Shown: one piece after another, positions 1 to 12,936 of the stretch
How the letters are laid out: each line of letters opens with the position of its first letter
Position numbering within the stretch: the stretch's first letter is position 1
NCBI GenBank assembly: GCA_963669155.1
Contig: OZ022576.1
Location: 22,983,178-23,047,177, forward strand
Length of the DNA stretch: 64,000 nt
DNA from: Arbacia lixula
Taxonomy: Eukaryota; Echinodermata; Echinoidea; Arbacioida; Arbaciidae
Direction of reading: 5' to 3'
Notes under the pieces: generated by a model
Databases searched by the model: none
What the model saw: only the letters and a program-made list of their open reading frames with translations
What the model was told of the DNA's origin: nothing
Made by a program: the position numbers and the translations under genes

Positions 1-3000
1 ATTTTTGTCAAACCTTCACTGATATGTTTTCTTTCATGTTACTGTACTGATTTTTGTCAAACCTTCACGGATATGTTTCTTTCATGTTACTGTTTTATTG
101 AAACCCACTTAACTTCAGGGTAAATTGTCTCTTTAATTTTCTTTTGAAAATGCCGTCCCAGAAGGTTCTGAACGCCATCTGGTATAAATATATACTGAGA
201 TTGAAAGTGCTGTTTGACAGGCAATCAGCCATGAACAGACCTGGGATGTTTCACCAACTTGTTCTTAAGCTAAGAATGACTTTACGTATGACTGGTGACC
301 CTTTCTTCTGCTAAATGAGAAACCACAATTTGTTCCTGTTTTAACATATTGGGAGCTTATTTCCAACAATCCTAATAAAAACATATCATAAAAACTTTGT
401 ATCCAGATGCTTGTTAACAACAAGAATTTCAATTTACTAAAATCAGATTCCAACTTTAGCTGATGGGAATCAAAATCATTGAGAATCTGATTTTGCAGAA
501 GAAGGGGTCACCAGTCATGCGTAAAGTCGTTCTTAGCTCAAGAACAGCCTGGTGAAACACCCCCAGGGCCCTCTCTTACATAGACTTCACACCAGATTCA
601 ATATGAATCCAAACTTGTAGCTAAACTCTACAAGAGTTACAATATCAATGACCAGTCAAGTTGCAAGTAAGTGCAAATCTTTATAGGAAGAGACCCATGG
701 GTTAGTTTGTAGATTTACAATACAATGTAGACAAAAGCTTTTGTTTGTCAACAAGTTATTCCTTGAAGACTAAGCTGGGACATATTTGGAGGAACTATAA
801 ATGCTATTTGCTACTTTGGCCACATGAAAAAATAAATCTGAACTTGAACCAATAGATAGTTCAATAAAAAACCCTCTAAACTCTATAACCTCTAAACACT
901 AATCTAGCCTTAAACATACATGACAATAAGAATTTGTCAAATTCATGTTGTACTTGTATTAGACTGGTTGGTCAAATACTGACATTACTACCCTGTGAAC
1001 CAAAGAAAATAATAAAAATACACCTTATATAACCTACACCTTCTTTTATGTACATTTCCATCTTCCTTAATACACATTTCATTAGCATAAATAGGATTAA
1101 AAGTGAGCTGGGCTACATATCTCAGAGAATTCAGATAAATCATTTGCAGAACTACACAGGAATCCCTGCATCTGAAATACAAAAAGCATGTATATTCAAC
1201 ACAGCTAAGCACATGCAAGGAAGAAACAGTGGCGCAGTAATAGACACGTCCTGAAGGACCTCAAGACTTCTTCTTGTAATACTGAAAAACAGCACAGGGG
1301 GAAAATGCCTGGACACTACAATACTATAGATGCAATTAACGCCACCATAAGTACATGTATAGAGAGCACAAATAACAAAAATAATGAGCATATCTTAATT
1401 TTGGGCAAATTCATACAAACGTACTCCAATGCTGTCAAATTCTCTTCCCTCCCACCCCCCTGCCCAATCCCCTCCATCTCTCCCACATAATTCAGTCTCT
1501 GAACATTTTATATATATACATATATTACCATCAGCATCTTCCTTTGTCTTTTCATCTTAATTCTTATTTCTTAATCATGAAACATATCTTTGTCTGCTGG
1601 CTCTTAAATTCACTGACAAAATGTACATCAAAGAGCTTTGAAAGGTTATAGGAACACTAAAGTTTTTTTCATTTCTCAAATCTCAACAAAATATGGGATG
1701 AGAAATATATGACAACATTAGCTTTGAAGCACAACTAAAGCCACACTAATCATCAATTTTGATTTAGTTGTCCTCCTCTTTCCCCTACTGCACACACAGG
1801 TTTAATGAGATTGCTACAATTGGAATGCAAAGCACACTTTACAGCTACATTTAAGTACAGCTCACAGTATGAAAAATATCTCCAATTAGTTCATTGGTTT
1901 TAACATAGCATGAGGTAATTCATGAGAAAAAAATGAAATAGTTAAGTTACAAAATGTTATGACACACTCATAAAATCTCACAAATGTTAGTATGTTACAG
2001 CCATGAAGACATATCAATGTACACTGTACATATGTAAAATTTGCACTTTTACTATGGTACTTAACATATTTTTTTCTCGTAGAGCACTAAATGTAAAATT
2101 CTGCAGTAATGTTTACCAACATTATATAAACATGGCATGATTTAACTATGACAAAATATGATGTTTCAATGGCACTACTGTGATCTCTGAAGAGTATGCC
2201 ACCTATATCTGTTCTCTGCTAAGTGGGCTGCAGATATCATTTCTTCCTTTCACACTCTCTTACCCCTTCATGCACCATTGAGGCATATTTGCACACAAAC
2301 TACAAACAAATCTCGAAGAGAAGTAATTTCTTTGGTACACAAAGGGTCAGTCTCACTTTTTGTTTCTCCACTTCACCATTTCTCCTTAATCTGCTCACAG
2401 TTAGATTTTCATTTATCATAAACCCTGTTCCAATTATGATGTCAAGATTTGCCAGGAAAGTGCAGTACCCAAAGGGTTGTGACATTAATTGCGCCCTATG
2501 AGGGATTGTAAGTTTATTCATAACCTGTTGTCTATTGGTCAGTAGAGCAGCAGATTACCCGGGAGTCGTGCTGCTGAGTATATGAGTGGAGAAGAGCCAG
2601 CTCGCAAATAGACGGGCTTTGTACAGAGCCGGTTAAAATGTGTCTAATGTTTGTTTTTCAGGTTTTCAATCAATCCTATTACTGGTGTAATGGTAACCTC
2701 TGATCCAGTTGTTTTGCGAACAACATATATTTGTGTTTTCGTCTCCCAATGACACTCGCAGATGCCTCCTGTAGCACCATATCTCAAACACATGAACTTC
2801 TTATCTGTCACTCTTTATCATATCGCAAGATTTACAAAGGAAATACACATACACCATGTATGCATACTTAGTATGAATTTGTTATCTAGAACAAAATTAG
2901 CATGCACTCTTTGATAAATACAATGGGATATTCTTGATTTTCTAATAGATTATTGAGCTTGCTATGTATCAATCCAGCCAGATTATCAGATTAAGTACAT

Positions 3001-3500
3001 TACAGCGCAGAAGTACATGTTCTGATTATTGCCTGAAGCGCAAATTCCTTTCTTGTACGCTTTGCTGTCTGCATAAATTTTAGTCTGGAGTTAAAATGCA
3101 GAAATCAGCTGCATTGTATGAAATTTACTTCAGATGTGAATTGTAACTTGATATATTTGACAACATAGAATGTAGAATATACTGAAACAAATCAAGACAT
3201 AACATGTGACATGAATCAACCAAATCACAGATCGTTTTGCTATAACACAAACATTACCGATTAACACCTTATTTTTTTTTTACAAATTTCAGAAAAACTC
3301 AATGACACAAACAGGAGTAATTACATGAGAGTTGATTAAACACAAAGTTGAAGTAATGCACAGTTGGCATTCCATTAAAATAGAATATATATTTTGTTTT
3401 CAGTTCCAAAATGCAAGAAAGACTGACAGGTCTTAGTAGAAAAGAAAAATATATCATAAAAATTTACAATGCTAGAGCTATTATACTCCTAAACATTAAG
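1..3500. other. AT-rich flank downstream of SLC35A2
   Basis: No credible coding exon was found. The first 100 bases contain two near-identical copies of a short word (TTTTTGTCAAACCTTCAC, at 3 and 52). The one recognised element is the 326-bp foldback at 241-566. The rest is ordinary AT-rich sequence. Confidence 0.5.
241..566. mobile_element. GTTTCACC foldback MITE, long form, copy 1
   Basis: Ends are inverted: the left end reads CTGGGATGTTTCACCAACTT and the right end complements to CTGGGGGTGTTTCACCAGGC. The arms continue with TTCTTAAGC-like and ACTGGTGACC-like words. Internal sequence matches the copy at 16449-16776 (for example TATCCAGA and TGATGGGAATCAAA-like strings). No open reading frame, so it is non-autonomous. 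Confidence 0.75.
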
Positions 3501-3510
3501 CCCAGCCTCA
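2513..3510 (-). other. Probable SLC35A2 3' untranslated region
   Basis: About 1 kb of AT-rich non-coding DNA follows the stop codon. The first clear minus-strand AATAAA seen downstream lies at 2513-2518 (TTTATT on plus). The true 3' end is not established. Confidence 0.3.
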
Positions 3511-4059
3511 TTATGTACCATTAGACGATGATTTGCCCGAGTCTGAGACGACCGAAACCTGGTTCGGCGGCTTTGGCTGACTGTACATGAAAATAGCCCC
3601 TATTACGAGCCCTGCCCCGATGCAGAACTGCAGATTGATGACGAAGTCGAAGAGATAGACGGCTGCGACTGTGGAGATGATAATACTGAAGCTGGTGGCA
3701 AACCCCTTGAGGATGTTGTCGGCGTACTTGACGACGACAGCCACCAGGAGGCCGCCGAATGCCTGCATGGCGATGACAAGGACCACGTAGCGGGTGTAGC
3801 CGAAGAAGAAGCCCTTCTCCAGCACGGCGGACCCGTCTTTAGCGAAGATACCCAGCACCCCCGTCAGCATGCCGAAGAGGCCTAGCTGGATGTTGCGCAG
3901 CCAGATGGAGCCCTGGCTGCCCTTCAGGATCTTCTCGAAGTACACCCCAGCAAAGCCGGACGAGATGCAGGAGATGATGACGGCAATCAGCCCCCACACT
4001 GGGTGCTGCTCTGTGGATGTCTTCTCAGAAGCTGCCTTAGAGGGGTCAGATGGCTGCAC
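3511..4059 (-). CDS. SLC35A2: SLC35A2 terminal coding exon
   Basis: Residues 177-358, the largest uninterrupted coding block of the transporter. It begins after a C-rich polypyrimidine tract and CAG acceptor (minus strand) and ends with a TAA stop at 3511-3513. It encodes the second half of the drug/metabolite-transporter fold, with conserved [11 protein letters not shown] and [13 protein letters not shown]. The tail after YSQPKPP is serine-rich and looks cytosolic. GC content is clearly higher than in the flanks, as in the other conserved exons here. Confidence 0.95.
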   Translation of the reverse strand: MQPSDPSKAASEKTSTEQHPVWGLIAVIISCISSGFAGVYFEKILKGSQGSIWLRNIQLGLFGMLTGVLGIFAKDGSAVLEKGFFFGYTRYVVLVIAMQAFGGLLVAVVVKYADNILKGFATSFSIIISTVAAVYLFDFVINLQFCIGAGLVIGAIFMYSQPKPPNQVSVVSDSGKSSSNGT

Positions 4060-6608
4060 CTGTGGGAAGGGGGGAGGGGGGACGAGATAGGGGTGAGAAG
4101 AAGGGGACGCTAATGTCTAACATGTAACCACATTCTTGGTGTGTTCATATTCACAACTGATTGCTTGTTATACTGCAGATACGATGTATCCATTCATTAT
4201 CATACATTCAATATCCATTGGGAGGTATTTACTGTACATATTCATTATTGTGAGACAGGACCTAGGTCAATAATTAAGGCAATATGGGTAAAATGACTAA
4301 TAACTACAAAAAGCTGTAACAACATTCTTGAATAGATATGACACAGGATAAGAAGGATAAAAGCGATGGTACTAGTGATGGTACATTGTACGCTTATTTG
4401 AAAACAAGAAATTGTTAACGACTGCCCCTCATCTCTTTAATGTTTCAGTGCACTATGATCACAGAACTTATTACTTACGGTATGAGTGTAATTTCTGGAT
4501 TTTTGTGATCAGATGAAATATCACAACCAGTACCATATGGTCCTATTTGTCATGTCAACTATGTACACTAGTCCTTGGCTAGCATTCATCTGGAATAATT
4601 GCATAATAGGGCATAAACTTAGGGGCGAAAGTGAGATTATATTTTGTCAACACAGTAGTTGAACCAGCTGGTGCAGAATCTATATTGCTACATATCTGTT
4701 TCAGCATATATGTATTATGTGGGAGCTTATAACAAACAAGGAGGATGTCTGATGGGAGTTGTACATATAGGACCTTATGTTGTACCATAAAAAGCATAGT
4801 CTAATACTGATACTGTGTACTAGGTAACCCATTTTCACAATTAAAGGTTAATACATATGTAAGCGTATATGGTTGTGTGTCAAACAAGTAACTGTATAAT
4901 AGGGAAATTGTATCATTCATATCTTTTGATACATCATAAGTTGGGTACAACTCAAAATTGATGATAGAATTATCATTTTGATAAAATCAACCTCAAATTT
5001 TTGAGGTGTTCCTAAATCCTAATTAACCTAACTAGTCTATGCCTAGTGCATGTAAAATTCTGCCCTTTAAGCACCTTATAAATCCATTGCACTTACAAGT
5101 AGGAAAAGATGGTTAATAGAAATACACAATTGTAGGAATTCCTATTGAGTTGGTAGCTGATGTCTGATGAATGGAGTTCTATTCAGCATTTATAAGAAAT
5201 GGGGTACATATCAGAATGCTCGCCTCTGACTATGTATGTGAGGTTATTGAGATATGAGCACCATGTGCAACATTTGTGGCAGAAACTGCTGCATGCTATC
5301 CTTTTTAGTATTCTACAATATTGTGTGTAATGCTTAGTGGTAATGAGTTTTCACATAAACCTGTTCCTAGTCATTCATTCTCAAAGGGAGGGAGTGTACT
5401 TTGAACCATAAACAGTAGCTAGTTGCTAGTCGCACAAACCTCACACAAGCTTTGGAGTTACAATGAGAAATGTATTGGTTTGAATGCCATTCATACACCT
5501 TGCTGGTCTCACCTGTACGATTGCTACTCCGATGAAGAGCACTAGGAGTGCAACCCATTGTATGGAGCCGAGAGACCTCTTCAGCATCACAACAGAGAAC
5601 AGGGCGGTAGTTAAGATTTTCAGTTGATAGGTCACCTAGGATCAGAAGAAAAAGGAACATACTCAGAGATGATACATTCAAACTGGGAAGGTATGAAGCT
5701 GTGCCCTGGTTGGATAAAGCAATATAGGTGTCTAAATCCTTACAAGATTTTACAAACCTAGAAGGTGGCCATGCTCAGGTTGGAGACAGAGATACAATGT
5801 ATAGAGGAGGTTGGTCTGCATCATGAGCTTGAATGTGAGAAACTAGGAAGGTACATAACTGTGTCATGGTAGCAATAAAGAAGTGACTTAATTATCAAAG
5901 TAGACACTTTGACAAACCAGGGCCATGAATCACAAATCATCACTGTTATCTATTGCAAGTCCAAGTCTATGCATGATTTTGCTATCTATCGTAGAGTTAC
6001 GATCGATCCACATAAGCTACGATCGATATCAATTGCAAGTTACGATGAATATCGATCGTAGGTTCTTTGTGATACACATTTATGATGGATATCAATCGTA
6101 GGATCAATAGAATGGTCGTACGATTGATCTTACGATCGTGATACGGGCCCCTGGTAAGGTACTAAGCTCTGCCGATGTGGGATTCAGCAATAAAGAGTTG
6201 ACTTATAGAAAGGGAGGTTTAGATAGACTCTTGACAAACCTGGAAGGTGGCTGCACTGAGGTTGGATACAGCGATAAAGAGAAGGTTGTTCTGCACCATG
6301 TAGATGGCAGAGGGCACGGCTAGCTTGAGGGTGTCCACGGGCTGCTGGGCAATGTTCATCCATAGGAAGCGGCCCAGCTCAAAGACGTTGCCCTTCAGCT
6401 GCACCAGGATGATGGCCATGCAGGTCAGCATCTTGACCCCCTCGCACACCACCACGGCCGTGGACGTGAAGTACTGGTCGCCAGGGATAGTGCGGGTGTA
6501 GCGCATGGTCAGGATCAGCGAGGCGTTCTGCAGCACCAGGAAGAACAGGCTCATGTACTTGATGCCAGCATTCCTCCCTCCTGAGGAGAAAGAGACAGAG
6601 AGAAAGAC

Positions 6609-6639
<31 letters not shown>

Positions 6640-6650
6640 CAGAGAGAGAC

Positions 6651-6719
<69 letters not shown>

Positions 6720-9700
6720 GAGAGAGAGACAGAGACAGATAGAGAGAGAACAATGAATGAAGAGGGGTAGTATTGCAGCAGTAAAAAATGTGCAAAGAGG
6801 CTGAGGGTTAATTTGCCCCTGCAATGCAAAAAAAAAGAACCGCCCATGAATAACACAAACAAGAAGTGTTAATTTTACCACCTGCCCCCCTCATTTCTCC
6901 CTTCTAATGGGAGAGAGAAATGAAATAGGAGGGATGGCAGGGTACCAGGAAAATGTACACAGGGCTGAGGGCTGCATTACATTAGCCCCCAATGCATGAA
7001 GAGGGGTGCAATGCAAAATAGAGCCCCTGTGACCCCCCCCCCCCCCCCTCATTCTTTCCTCCTGGAGCGAGAGAGAAATGCATGGAGAGTGATGGTACCA
7101 GCGAAATGTTTACAGAGACTCAAGGCTAATTCATCCCCCACGATGCAAAGCAAGAACAAGGGGAGAGATTGTAGAGTAGTTGCATGGTGCCAATGGAAAC
7201 ATGACACAGGGCTCATGGTTTCTATTAGGCCCCTCAAAAACAAAATAGACTTGCTATGAATAATAAAATAACCCACGCTGTGACCCCCCCCCCCCCCCCC
7301 CCCCCCCACTCCTTCCTTATTCCTCCCACTTGAAGAGAAATTAATGGATTCATGGACAAGGATGGCAAAGTGCCAGTGCCAGGAGAAAATGTACAGAGGG
7401 GCTCAGGGCGATGGAGCCCCTGCAATGCAAAAAAAACATCCTATGTGAACAACAAAAGGACCCCTGTAAAAAATGATCTTCCCTCACGCACACCATGGTT
7501 CAGAGTGACGGTATCATGACATCAGGCTTGAAAAAACAGACCCTATACATCTCTCTCAGGTCACTACATGTACTGTTAGATCTGTACTGCCAAGAACATG
7601 TAACATGTATGTACAGTGCACTTTGCTTAAAAAGGAATTATGGAAAATGTTTTCATGAGGAGCACACTATTGCAAAGGTCCAACCATATTGAACATTAAA
7701 ACACATTAAAATTTCTCTCTGTAAAACAACTTTAATAAGCGGCTTCATTCAATTTGATTTTTGAGAACCAAATGCTGTCTAATTCATTCCCTCTTAGTCA
7801 GAAATATCACAGTACTTACACAGAAGATAATACTGTTTAAAAACTTTTGTCAGAATAATTAGTAATTATATTGTGTCTTTTAATGGGTTTATATTAACCC
7901 GTACACTTTGTATTGATTTTTCGTTAGATCTTCTTAATGTAGTTCCTGCCGAACCTTGCACTGATAAAATCATGTTTTTCACAATCTAAATGATTCAATC
8001 ATATCAAAACAATGCTGTTATACAAAAACAGGTTCATTTCTTGTCAGCTTTATTATAAGATAAATACATATTGCATGATTTCAATTGCAGACAAATAGAA
8101 TATTGCATCATCGATAACTCTCAAATTAATTTTGCACAGCTTGTAAGAGATAGATGGTAGGAGTGCAAGAAAAATATGTTTGAATGATTTCAAAATTATA
8201 GAGATCATATATAATTTGACAAGCATTTTAAAAAGTACATTTTATACCCAGCACTGCAAAAAAAACAAAGATTAGTGCTACATCTACCCCGTTATGAATT
8301 ACAATATGATTAGAAAGTTTAGACTACATCTAACGTAAGATAAATAGGATTAAGTGTGGGGAAGTTCAGTGGAACTTAAGAACTCATTAAAATATAGTTA
8401 CTCTGAGATTTTGTGATGAAATGTACTCATGTGTTAAAATAATTTAGGTTGTTATAGTATGAATGCACCTGCTAGACCAAGGCAAGGGTGCATGAAATTG
8501 AGCTTCATACTCTACGTCCTTGGCAATAAGACAAAGCAAGCACAGAACTGCATGGCTACACCAAGTGGGATGTGTAATGGACACTGCCCCCATTCTTAAC
8601 ACATGTGCATGTACTCACCAGAAACAAAGATAGTCTTCTTACCGTGGCCAGAAAAGAACCAAACATATATCTCATTGGCAATATCCTCCCTGATGCCATG
8701 GCAAGTTAACAACTGAGCAATAAATAGTGCTAAGAGTTAGTGCTGTGGGTGTGAAGATACAGGTAGGTAGGATGTACATTTTAATCATGCTTACTTTGGA
8801 TGTGAAAGCAATGCCGTAGCCTTCTCACTAATGCTGTCGGCAGGAATGGGAGGAAGTCAGGAAGCACAAAACAGACTTGAGTGATCGAGTTTGTAGTCTC
8901 TATACAAGTTTAACTACATGCAACATTGATGAGTACACGTTTTTGTACACACAAATAAAACTGCCCTTAATAGTGCCATTCTCATTGGGCTTTAAAAAAT
9001 CGCGAAGTTAGGGTGAAAGTTACCTAGCAACCATACCAAAATATGAATGGTCCTATATGTCCCTGTCCCCTAACCTTGCGATTTTTCTAGCTTTGAGATT
9101 TCTTAAAGCCCAAGTCTTTTATGTCAGAATATCTGAAATTCATTCAATTCCCTTGGCTACACACAACCTTTCATCAGGGCATGATGATATCAGGGGCAGA
9201 TAAGAAATTCCATCTGCCTGAGAACATACGGGCAAGCTTGAATGCTTGTATAATATTAAATTATGTGTTTGTAAAGCAAACAGCAGGCATACCTCTTCTC
9301 TGAATATCTTTCTGCATCAAACAAGTCTTTTCTGCCAGAATCATCATTAACCATTTGATTGCCAGACAAACGGCAGCTCTATGATATTTCTCAAAGTGTT
9401 AATTATCAATGGCACTGTGATAGTAGCTGCTAGTGGATTCACAGGTGTGATCAAGCCTGGGTGTGATGCACAATGGCCATTACTGTGTTCTGAATAAATT
9501 ATCTGATATACTTCCTCATTTGTCAAAGTGAGAGTCTAATTAAATAGTCAACTTCCAATAGGATGTAAAAGAATATTAGTTGGTGAGAAAAACTGCTCCC
9601 CATTTTTTTTAATCCCATGTTTTGAATAAATATATTGTTATGTGATTAGTCCATTTACCACACCACTGCCCAGAACATGTTGCTAAACCACTTTCCAAAA

Positions 9701-12212
9701 GCCCAATTACTGTCTTGATTATAGCTGACCCTTGAGTTTTATGGGACTAGTCCCTGAATGACATTTCTTGGAGTTCAGAAACTGTGATGTAGTGAAGATA
9801 CATTTTCTGTGGAGTATGCCTTTATATACATGAGTCATTATACATCCAAGAAACTGATCTTCTTTACAAATTTCAGAACCAGTATTCAGAATCATCCGTT
9901 AGAACCAGAAAGAAGAGAGATACACTCCCGCTCAAAGGAATTGGCATAGAAAAGGGAAAAGGAAGAAAGGGAAGGAGCCGCAGTTTTTAACCACGATATA
10001 TTTTGTCCAGTTCAGCATGAAACATGATGCTTTTTAGGCTAAAGCATTGTGTTTCATGCTGACCGGTTTAAAACTGCGGCTCCTTCCCTTTCCCTTTCCC
10101 TATGCCAATTCTTTTGAGTTGTCGTGTATATACACATAGATTCATCAATTTTCCATCAGTTATCAGAATTTCATTTCCAAAGAAGGTATTTTTCTGAGAG
10201 CAGAGAACACCAACACAACAATATACATAGAATGTACACATGTTCCTGTACGCCAACTAATGAACAGAAACCTCAGCACAGGTACTATTGCAACAATCAA
10301 TTTCAATTAATAATGTAACACCCACAGAAATTAAGTGTATCCACTAGATAGTAAGGAGACAAATTCATATTATTTCTGTGTTTGGATCATTACTTGTTCA
10401 ATATTCACACTTGAGCTCAACAATTGTGGATGAAATGTTATGTCGTTGTATGTGATCTTTAAAGGAGAATGAAACCCTGCAAAAAACAGAAAATAATGAA
10501 AGTTTCCGCAAAGTCAAACATGCTAGATGGAAGTTATTTGTGTTTACAAATCATAATCACCAGCCCTTAAATTTTGATCAAACTCTGTGGAAGAGAATTC
10601 CACAGGGCTGGCCCTGCATGTGCACAGGCCCATTCTCCCAATGAGCTCTTTGAAACTGGAACTTACAAAAGACCGGATGTGGAGGATCTTAAGGTTTGTG
10701 ACGGTTTGTAGTTGTGAATTAAACATTCATTGTAGCTGGGGGAAGTTCCGTTGACAATATGAAAGACTAAAAGAAGTATTTTAAAGACAAGGCGTTCCCT
10801 CAGAGGAAACCAATGAAGACTTTTCAAGACTGGGGTGATGTGGCTGCGCTTGCCGGTTAAAGTTACAATGTGTGCAGCTGCATTTTGTAACTTCTGCAGT
10901 TTCCAAATTTGAGAGTCTGGTAAGTTGTATAGGAGGCCATTACCAAAATCGAGCGGTGACAAAATGAGTGAATATACTAGTTTCTCTGTTGCAGAGCGAG
11001 TGAGATACTTTCTTATAAATCCAATGTTGCGCAATTGATAGCAAACTGATCTGCAAATACTTGTAATCTGATTGGACATAGACATATGGGAGCCAAAAAC
11101 AACACCAGGGTTGCGACTTGCGACATGATTTGACAAGGGAATGTTGCTACCTGAGATGGAAATGGAATCAATGTCTAATTTGTTGAGTTGAGATTTTGAG
11201 CCAAAAAGTAAAAACTCACATTTACTTTGGTTTAAAAGTAATGAGTGTGACTTCAACCAAGTGTCAATGTCCATTATACAACTTTCCAGATTACAAATAG
11301 CTTGGGAGGCACTAGTTTGATTTGGGTGAAAAAGAAAAAAAAAATCTGAATATCATCCGCATATATATGATAATGAACGGAGTGACGTTGGAAAATATCT
11401 TTGAGCACTGTTAAATAAAAGGAGAACAAAATGGGGCCTCCAACAGAACCTTGGTGGACACCGCAGACCATTGATCGAGATGAGGAGGTAACACCATTCA
11501 GAAGGACTGACTGTGAATGTGAGGAAAGATATGAGTTTAGCCATTCTAAAGCCTTGCCTTGAACCCTAAATCTAGTCAGGGTATTTATGAGTACAGTGTG
11601 GTCAGATCAATCCTCCAAATGAATGGAAATAAACAAATTATAACAACTACATTTATTTTCTGTAGATATAGCTCAGTTTGCATTAAGCCTACCTACCAGC
11701 AGCAATAAAGGCCTAAGGGTTGAGGTCTATGTCTTGTTTCTACCATTCTACCACAGTAAACCACCAGTAAAAAAGTAAAGAGTCTAGAGTCAGTAGAGAC
11801 AAGAGTAGTCTAGACTATACTACACACGTCTACAAAACAATTCACATAATTTCACACACAAATGAGAGTTAAAAAGACATGTAATTCATGCGGACGTTGA
11901 TATATTGCACATTTATAAGCTTGCTACATGTATAATTTTATACGGCCTTAAGTCTATGACATGCACATTTTCAACGCGTTAAACCCGGCCTCAAACTTCG
12001 ACTCATGAAATACAGCGAAACGCCGGTGCTGCCCCAGCCTATAGCCCGGCGGTGCTGGGCGAGTCTATTCCGAGCTAGCCGCCGTCAAGACAACAGTCTA
12101 CTCCTAGTCGATTACCTTTAGTTTGAAACGTAATTTATTCGTAATTACCTCCATTTTGGGGTGGTTCCTTCACACTGAGTGGCAAAATATTCCCTTTGGT
12201 ATGAGTAGCCAT
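3511..12212 (-). CDS. SLC35A2: UDP-galactose translocator, SLC35A2-type (4 coding exons)
   Basis: Golgi nucleotide-sugar antiporter of the SLC35A family, expected to import UDP-galactose for glycan synthesis. Exons in gene order: 12149-12212, 6240-6580, 5513-5635, 3511-4059; they sum to 1077 nt (358 aa plus stop) and all phases agree. Residues 1-21 are a short soluble leader. Exon 2 (to residue 135) holds [19 protein letters not shown] and SNLSAATFQ. Exon 3 (136-176) is the family signature [15 protein letters not shown]. Exon 4 (177-358) carries [15 protein letters not shown], the [19 protein letters not shown] stretch and KGFATS. About ten hydrophobic membrane segments are visible. SLC35A2 is preferred over SLC35A3 because of KGNV, PGD, FFFGYT and GAGLVIGA, which I recall as A2-like. 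Exon 1 is the least certain: it was chosen because its ATG is followed by a GTAATT donor in the phase that exon 2 needs. Intron 1 is about 5.6 kb and full of repeats. Confidence 0.9.
5752..5825 (-). pseudogene. Relic of SLC35A2 exon 2 3' edge
   Basis: Plus-strand ACAAACCTAGAAGGTGGCC, then a block resembling AGGTTGGAGACAG and TTGGTCTGCATCATG, parallels 6233-6300, the donor end of exon 2 (CAAACCTGGAAGGTGGCTG and so on). The frame is broken by a one-base shift and stop, yet the GTTTGT donor is still recognisable. It lies in the intron just downstream of the real exon, so it is a partial exon duplication that has decayed. Confidence 0.65.
5916..6155. mobile_element. Foldback MITE with ACCAGGG(G)CC ends and ATCGATCG-rich arms
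   Basis: Left end ACCAGGGCCATGAATCAC; right end complements to ACCAGGGGCCCGTATCAC. The interior is a run of CGATCGTA / TACGATCG words able to pair with one another. About 240 bp, no ORF, inside SLC35A2 intron 2. Confidence 0.65.
6583..6750. repeat. (GA)n/(CAGA)n microsatellite at SLC35A2 exon 2 acceptor
   Basis: About 165 bp of AG repeats with AGAC interruptions. On the gene (minus) strand this is a TCTC run that ends 2-3 bases before the CAG acceptor of exon 2, so it forms the polypyrimidine tract. Confidence 0.9.
6751..7475. repeat. Degenerate tandem array with poly-C tracts
   Basis: About four diverged units can be lined up by recurring words: GAGAGAAATG, GGATGGCA, GAAAATGTACA, GGGCTCAGGG-like, GCCCCTGCAATGCAAAA and a C-run followed by CATTCTTTCCTCC-like sequence. 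Units start near 6755, 6881, 7030 and 7286 and vary from about 130 to 250 bp. Poly-C runs sit at 7029-7048 and 7285-7308. Intronic, no coding sign. Confidence 0.55.
8985..9113. mobile_element. Short foldback element, TTGGGCTTTAA ends
   Basis: Left TTGGGCTTTAAAAAATCGCG and right end complementing to TTGGGCTTTAAGAAATC; inner arms GTTAGGG / CCCTAAC also pair. About 129 bp, no ORF, inside SLC35A2 intron 1. Confidence 0.6.
9931..10118. mobile_element. 188-bp foldback element with purine-rich arms
   Basis: Left arm CTCAAAGGAATTGGCATAGA followed by a G/A-rich block and GGAGCCGCAGTTTT; the right arm is the near-perfect complement (AAAACTGCGGCTCC, then TATGCCAATTCTTTTGAG). A second inner palindrome is formed by CAGCATGAAACA and TGTTTCATGCTG. 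Arms span about 85-90 bp. Confidence 0.8.
10573..11630 (-). mobile_element. 5'-truncated non-LTR retrotransposon, decayed RT C-terminal half
   Basis: Minus-strand peptides match the reverse transcriptase of CR1/L2/Jockey-like elements. In order: [20 protein letters not shown]; a degraded QGS.GP block ([15 protein letters not shown]); the catalytic YADD motif (IYADDIQ); [28 protein letters not shown]; the conserved tail [16 protein letters not shown]; and [16 protein letters not shown] ending at a stop near 10573. Frameshifts separate the blocks, and the YADD block runs into a T-rich slip. No endonuclease domain remains. It lies in SLC35A2 intron 1, antisense to nothing recognised. Confidence 0.85.
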
Positions 12213-12936
12213 CTCAATTCCGCTTAATCAATGACTGAAGCAAATTCTGTAGGCTGTCAACTGTATACAGTATAGCTTCAGTAGTAATCCAGTAGTAAGC
12301 ATTGCACTGTAATGCCAATGGTATTAACGGGTGCGGCGCCGATTTGTATACACGTAGGATCCGTACACGAACCTCGACATACGTATACCCGAGCCAGGTA
12401 GGTAGCTACGTGGCTAGCTGAGCTGGTACTCGTATTCTTTGATACCTACATGTAGTCTCATTTCAGGTATTAATTAAACTCAAAATATGCTTTCTAAACG
12501 TGAGGAGGTGACCATGTGGCTCGGTGACAAAAACAATAATAAAACAGAAATATTGTGATTGAATTTAAAACTGTATATACCTTGTCTTCATCAAAAGCAT
12601 GTCAAAAGAAGAGACATGTACGCAAAATATTGGCATTGGGTTTTGTACATGTAGAGTTAGTTCACTCACTGATACGTCTTGGACATAGATTACCATAACA
12701 AGAGTGTTGGAACGGAAGTCGTGACTTACTATTAGTAGTTTTTTTCGCGGCTCTGACTTTGTCATGGGCCTATCATTAATGGAAGAAGGGTGCCTGTGCA
12801 GTTCTTACCGGGACGATTTTCCGTGTGAAATTCATTGAAAAAAAAGGAGATAAGTGCTTATGGCAGTAACGTTAAAATCTTCATCGGGGTAACATTTCCA
12901 TTTTTAATAAGATATGTAGATTGGGGGCCGTAGATG
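12213..12936. promoter_or_regulatory. Upstream region of SLC35A2
   Basis: No coding exon found. It holds the expected minus-strand promoter of SLC35A2. GC-richer patches occur inside the first intron at about 12000-12080 and upstream at 12330-12430. No TATA box that I would defend. Confidence 0.35.

Noticed and set aside
3511..6580. SLC35A3 (UDP-GlcNAc transporter) identity
   Set aside because: The strings QNASLIL, PGD, KGNV, FFFGYT and GAGLVIGA agree better with SLC35A2 as I recall it; a phylogeny would settle it.
6219..6881. 220-codon minus frame with a long Ser/Leu run
   Set aside because: It is SLC35A2 exon 2 read through into the (CT)n microsatellite.
8640..8711. Possible alternative SLC35A2 first exon (ATG at 8690 on minus followed by GTAAGA)
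   Set aside because: Its reading phase does not fit exon 2, whereas the exon at 12149-12212 fits exactly.
10663..11471. Active retrotransposon ORF
   Set aside because: RT motifs are split by frameshifts, the QGS.GP motif is degraded and the 5' half including endonuclease is missing.
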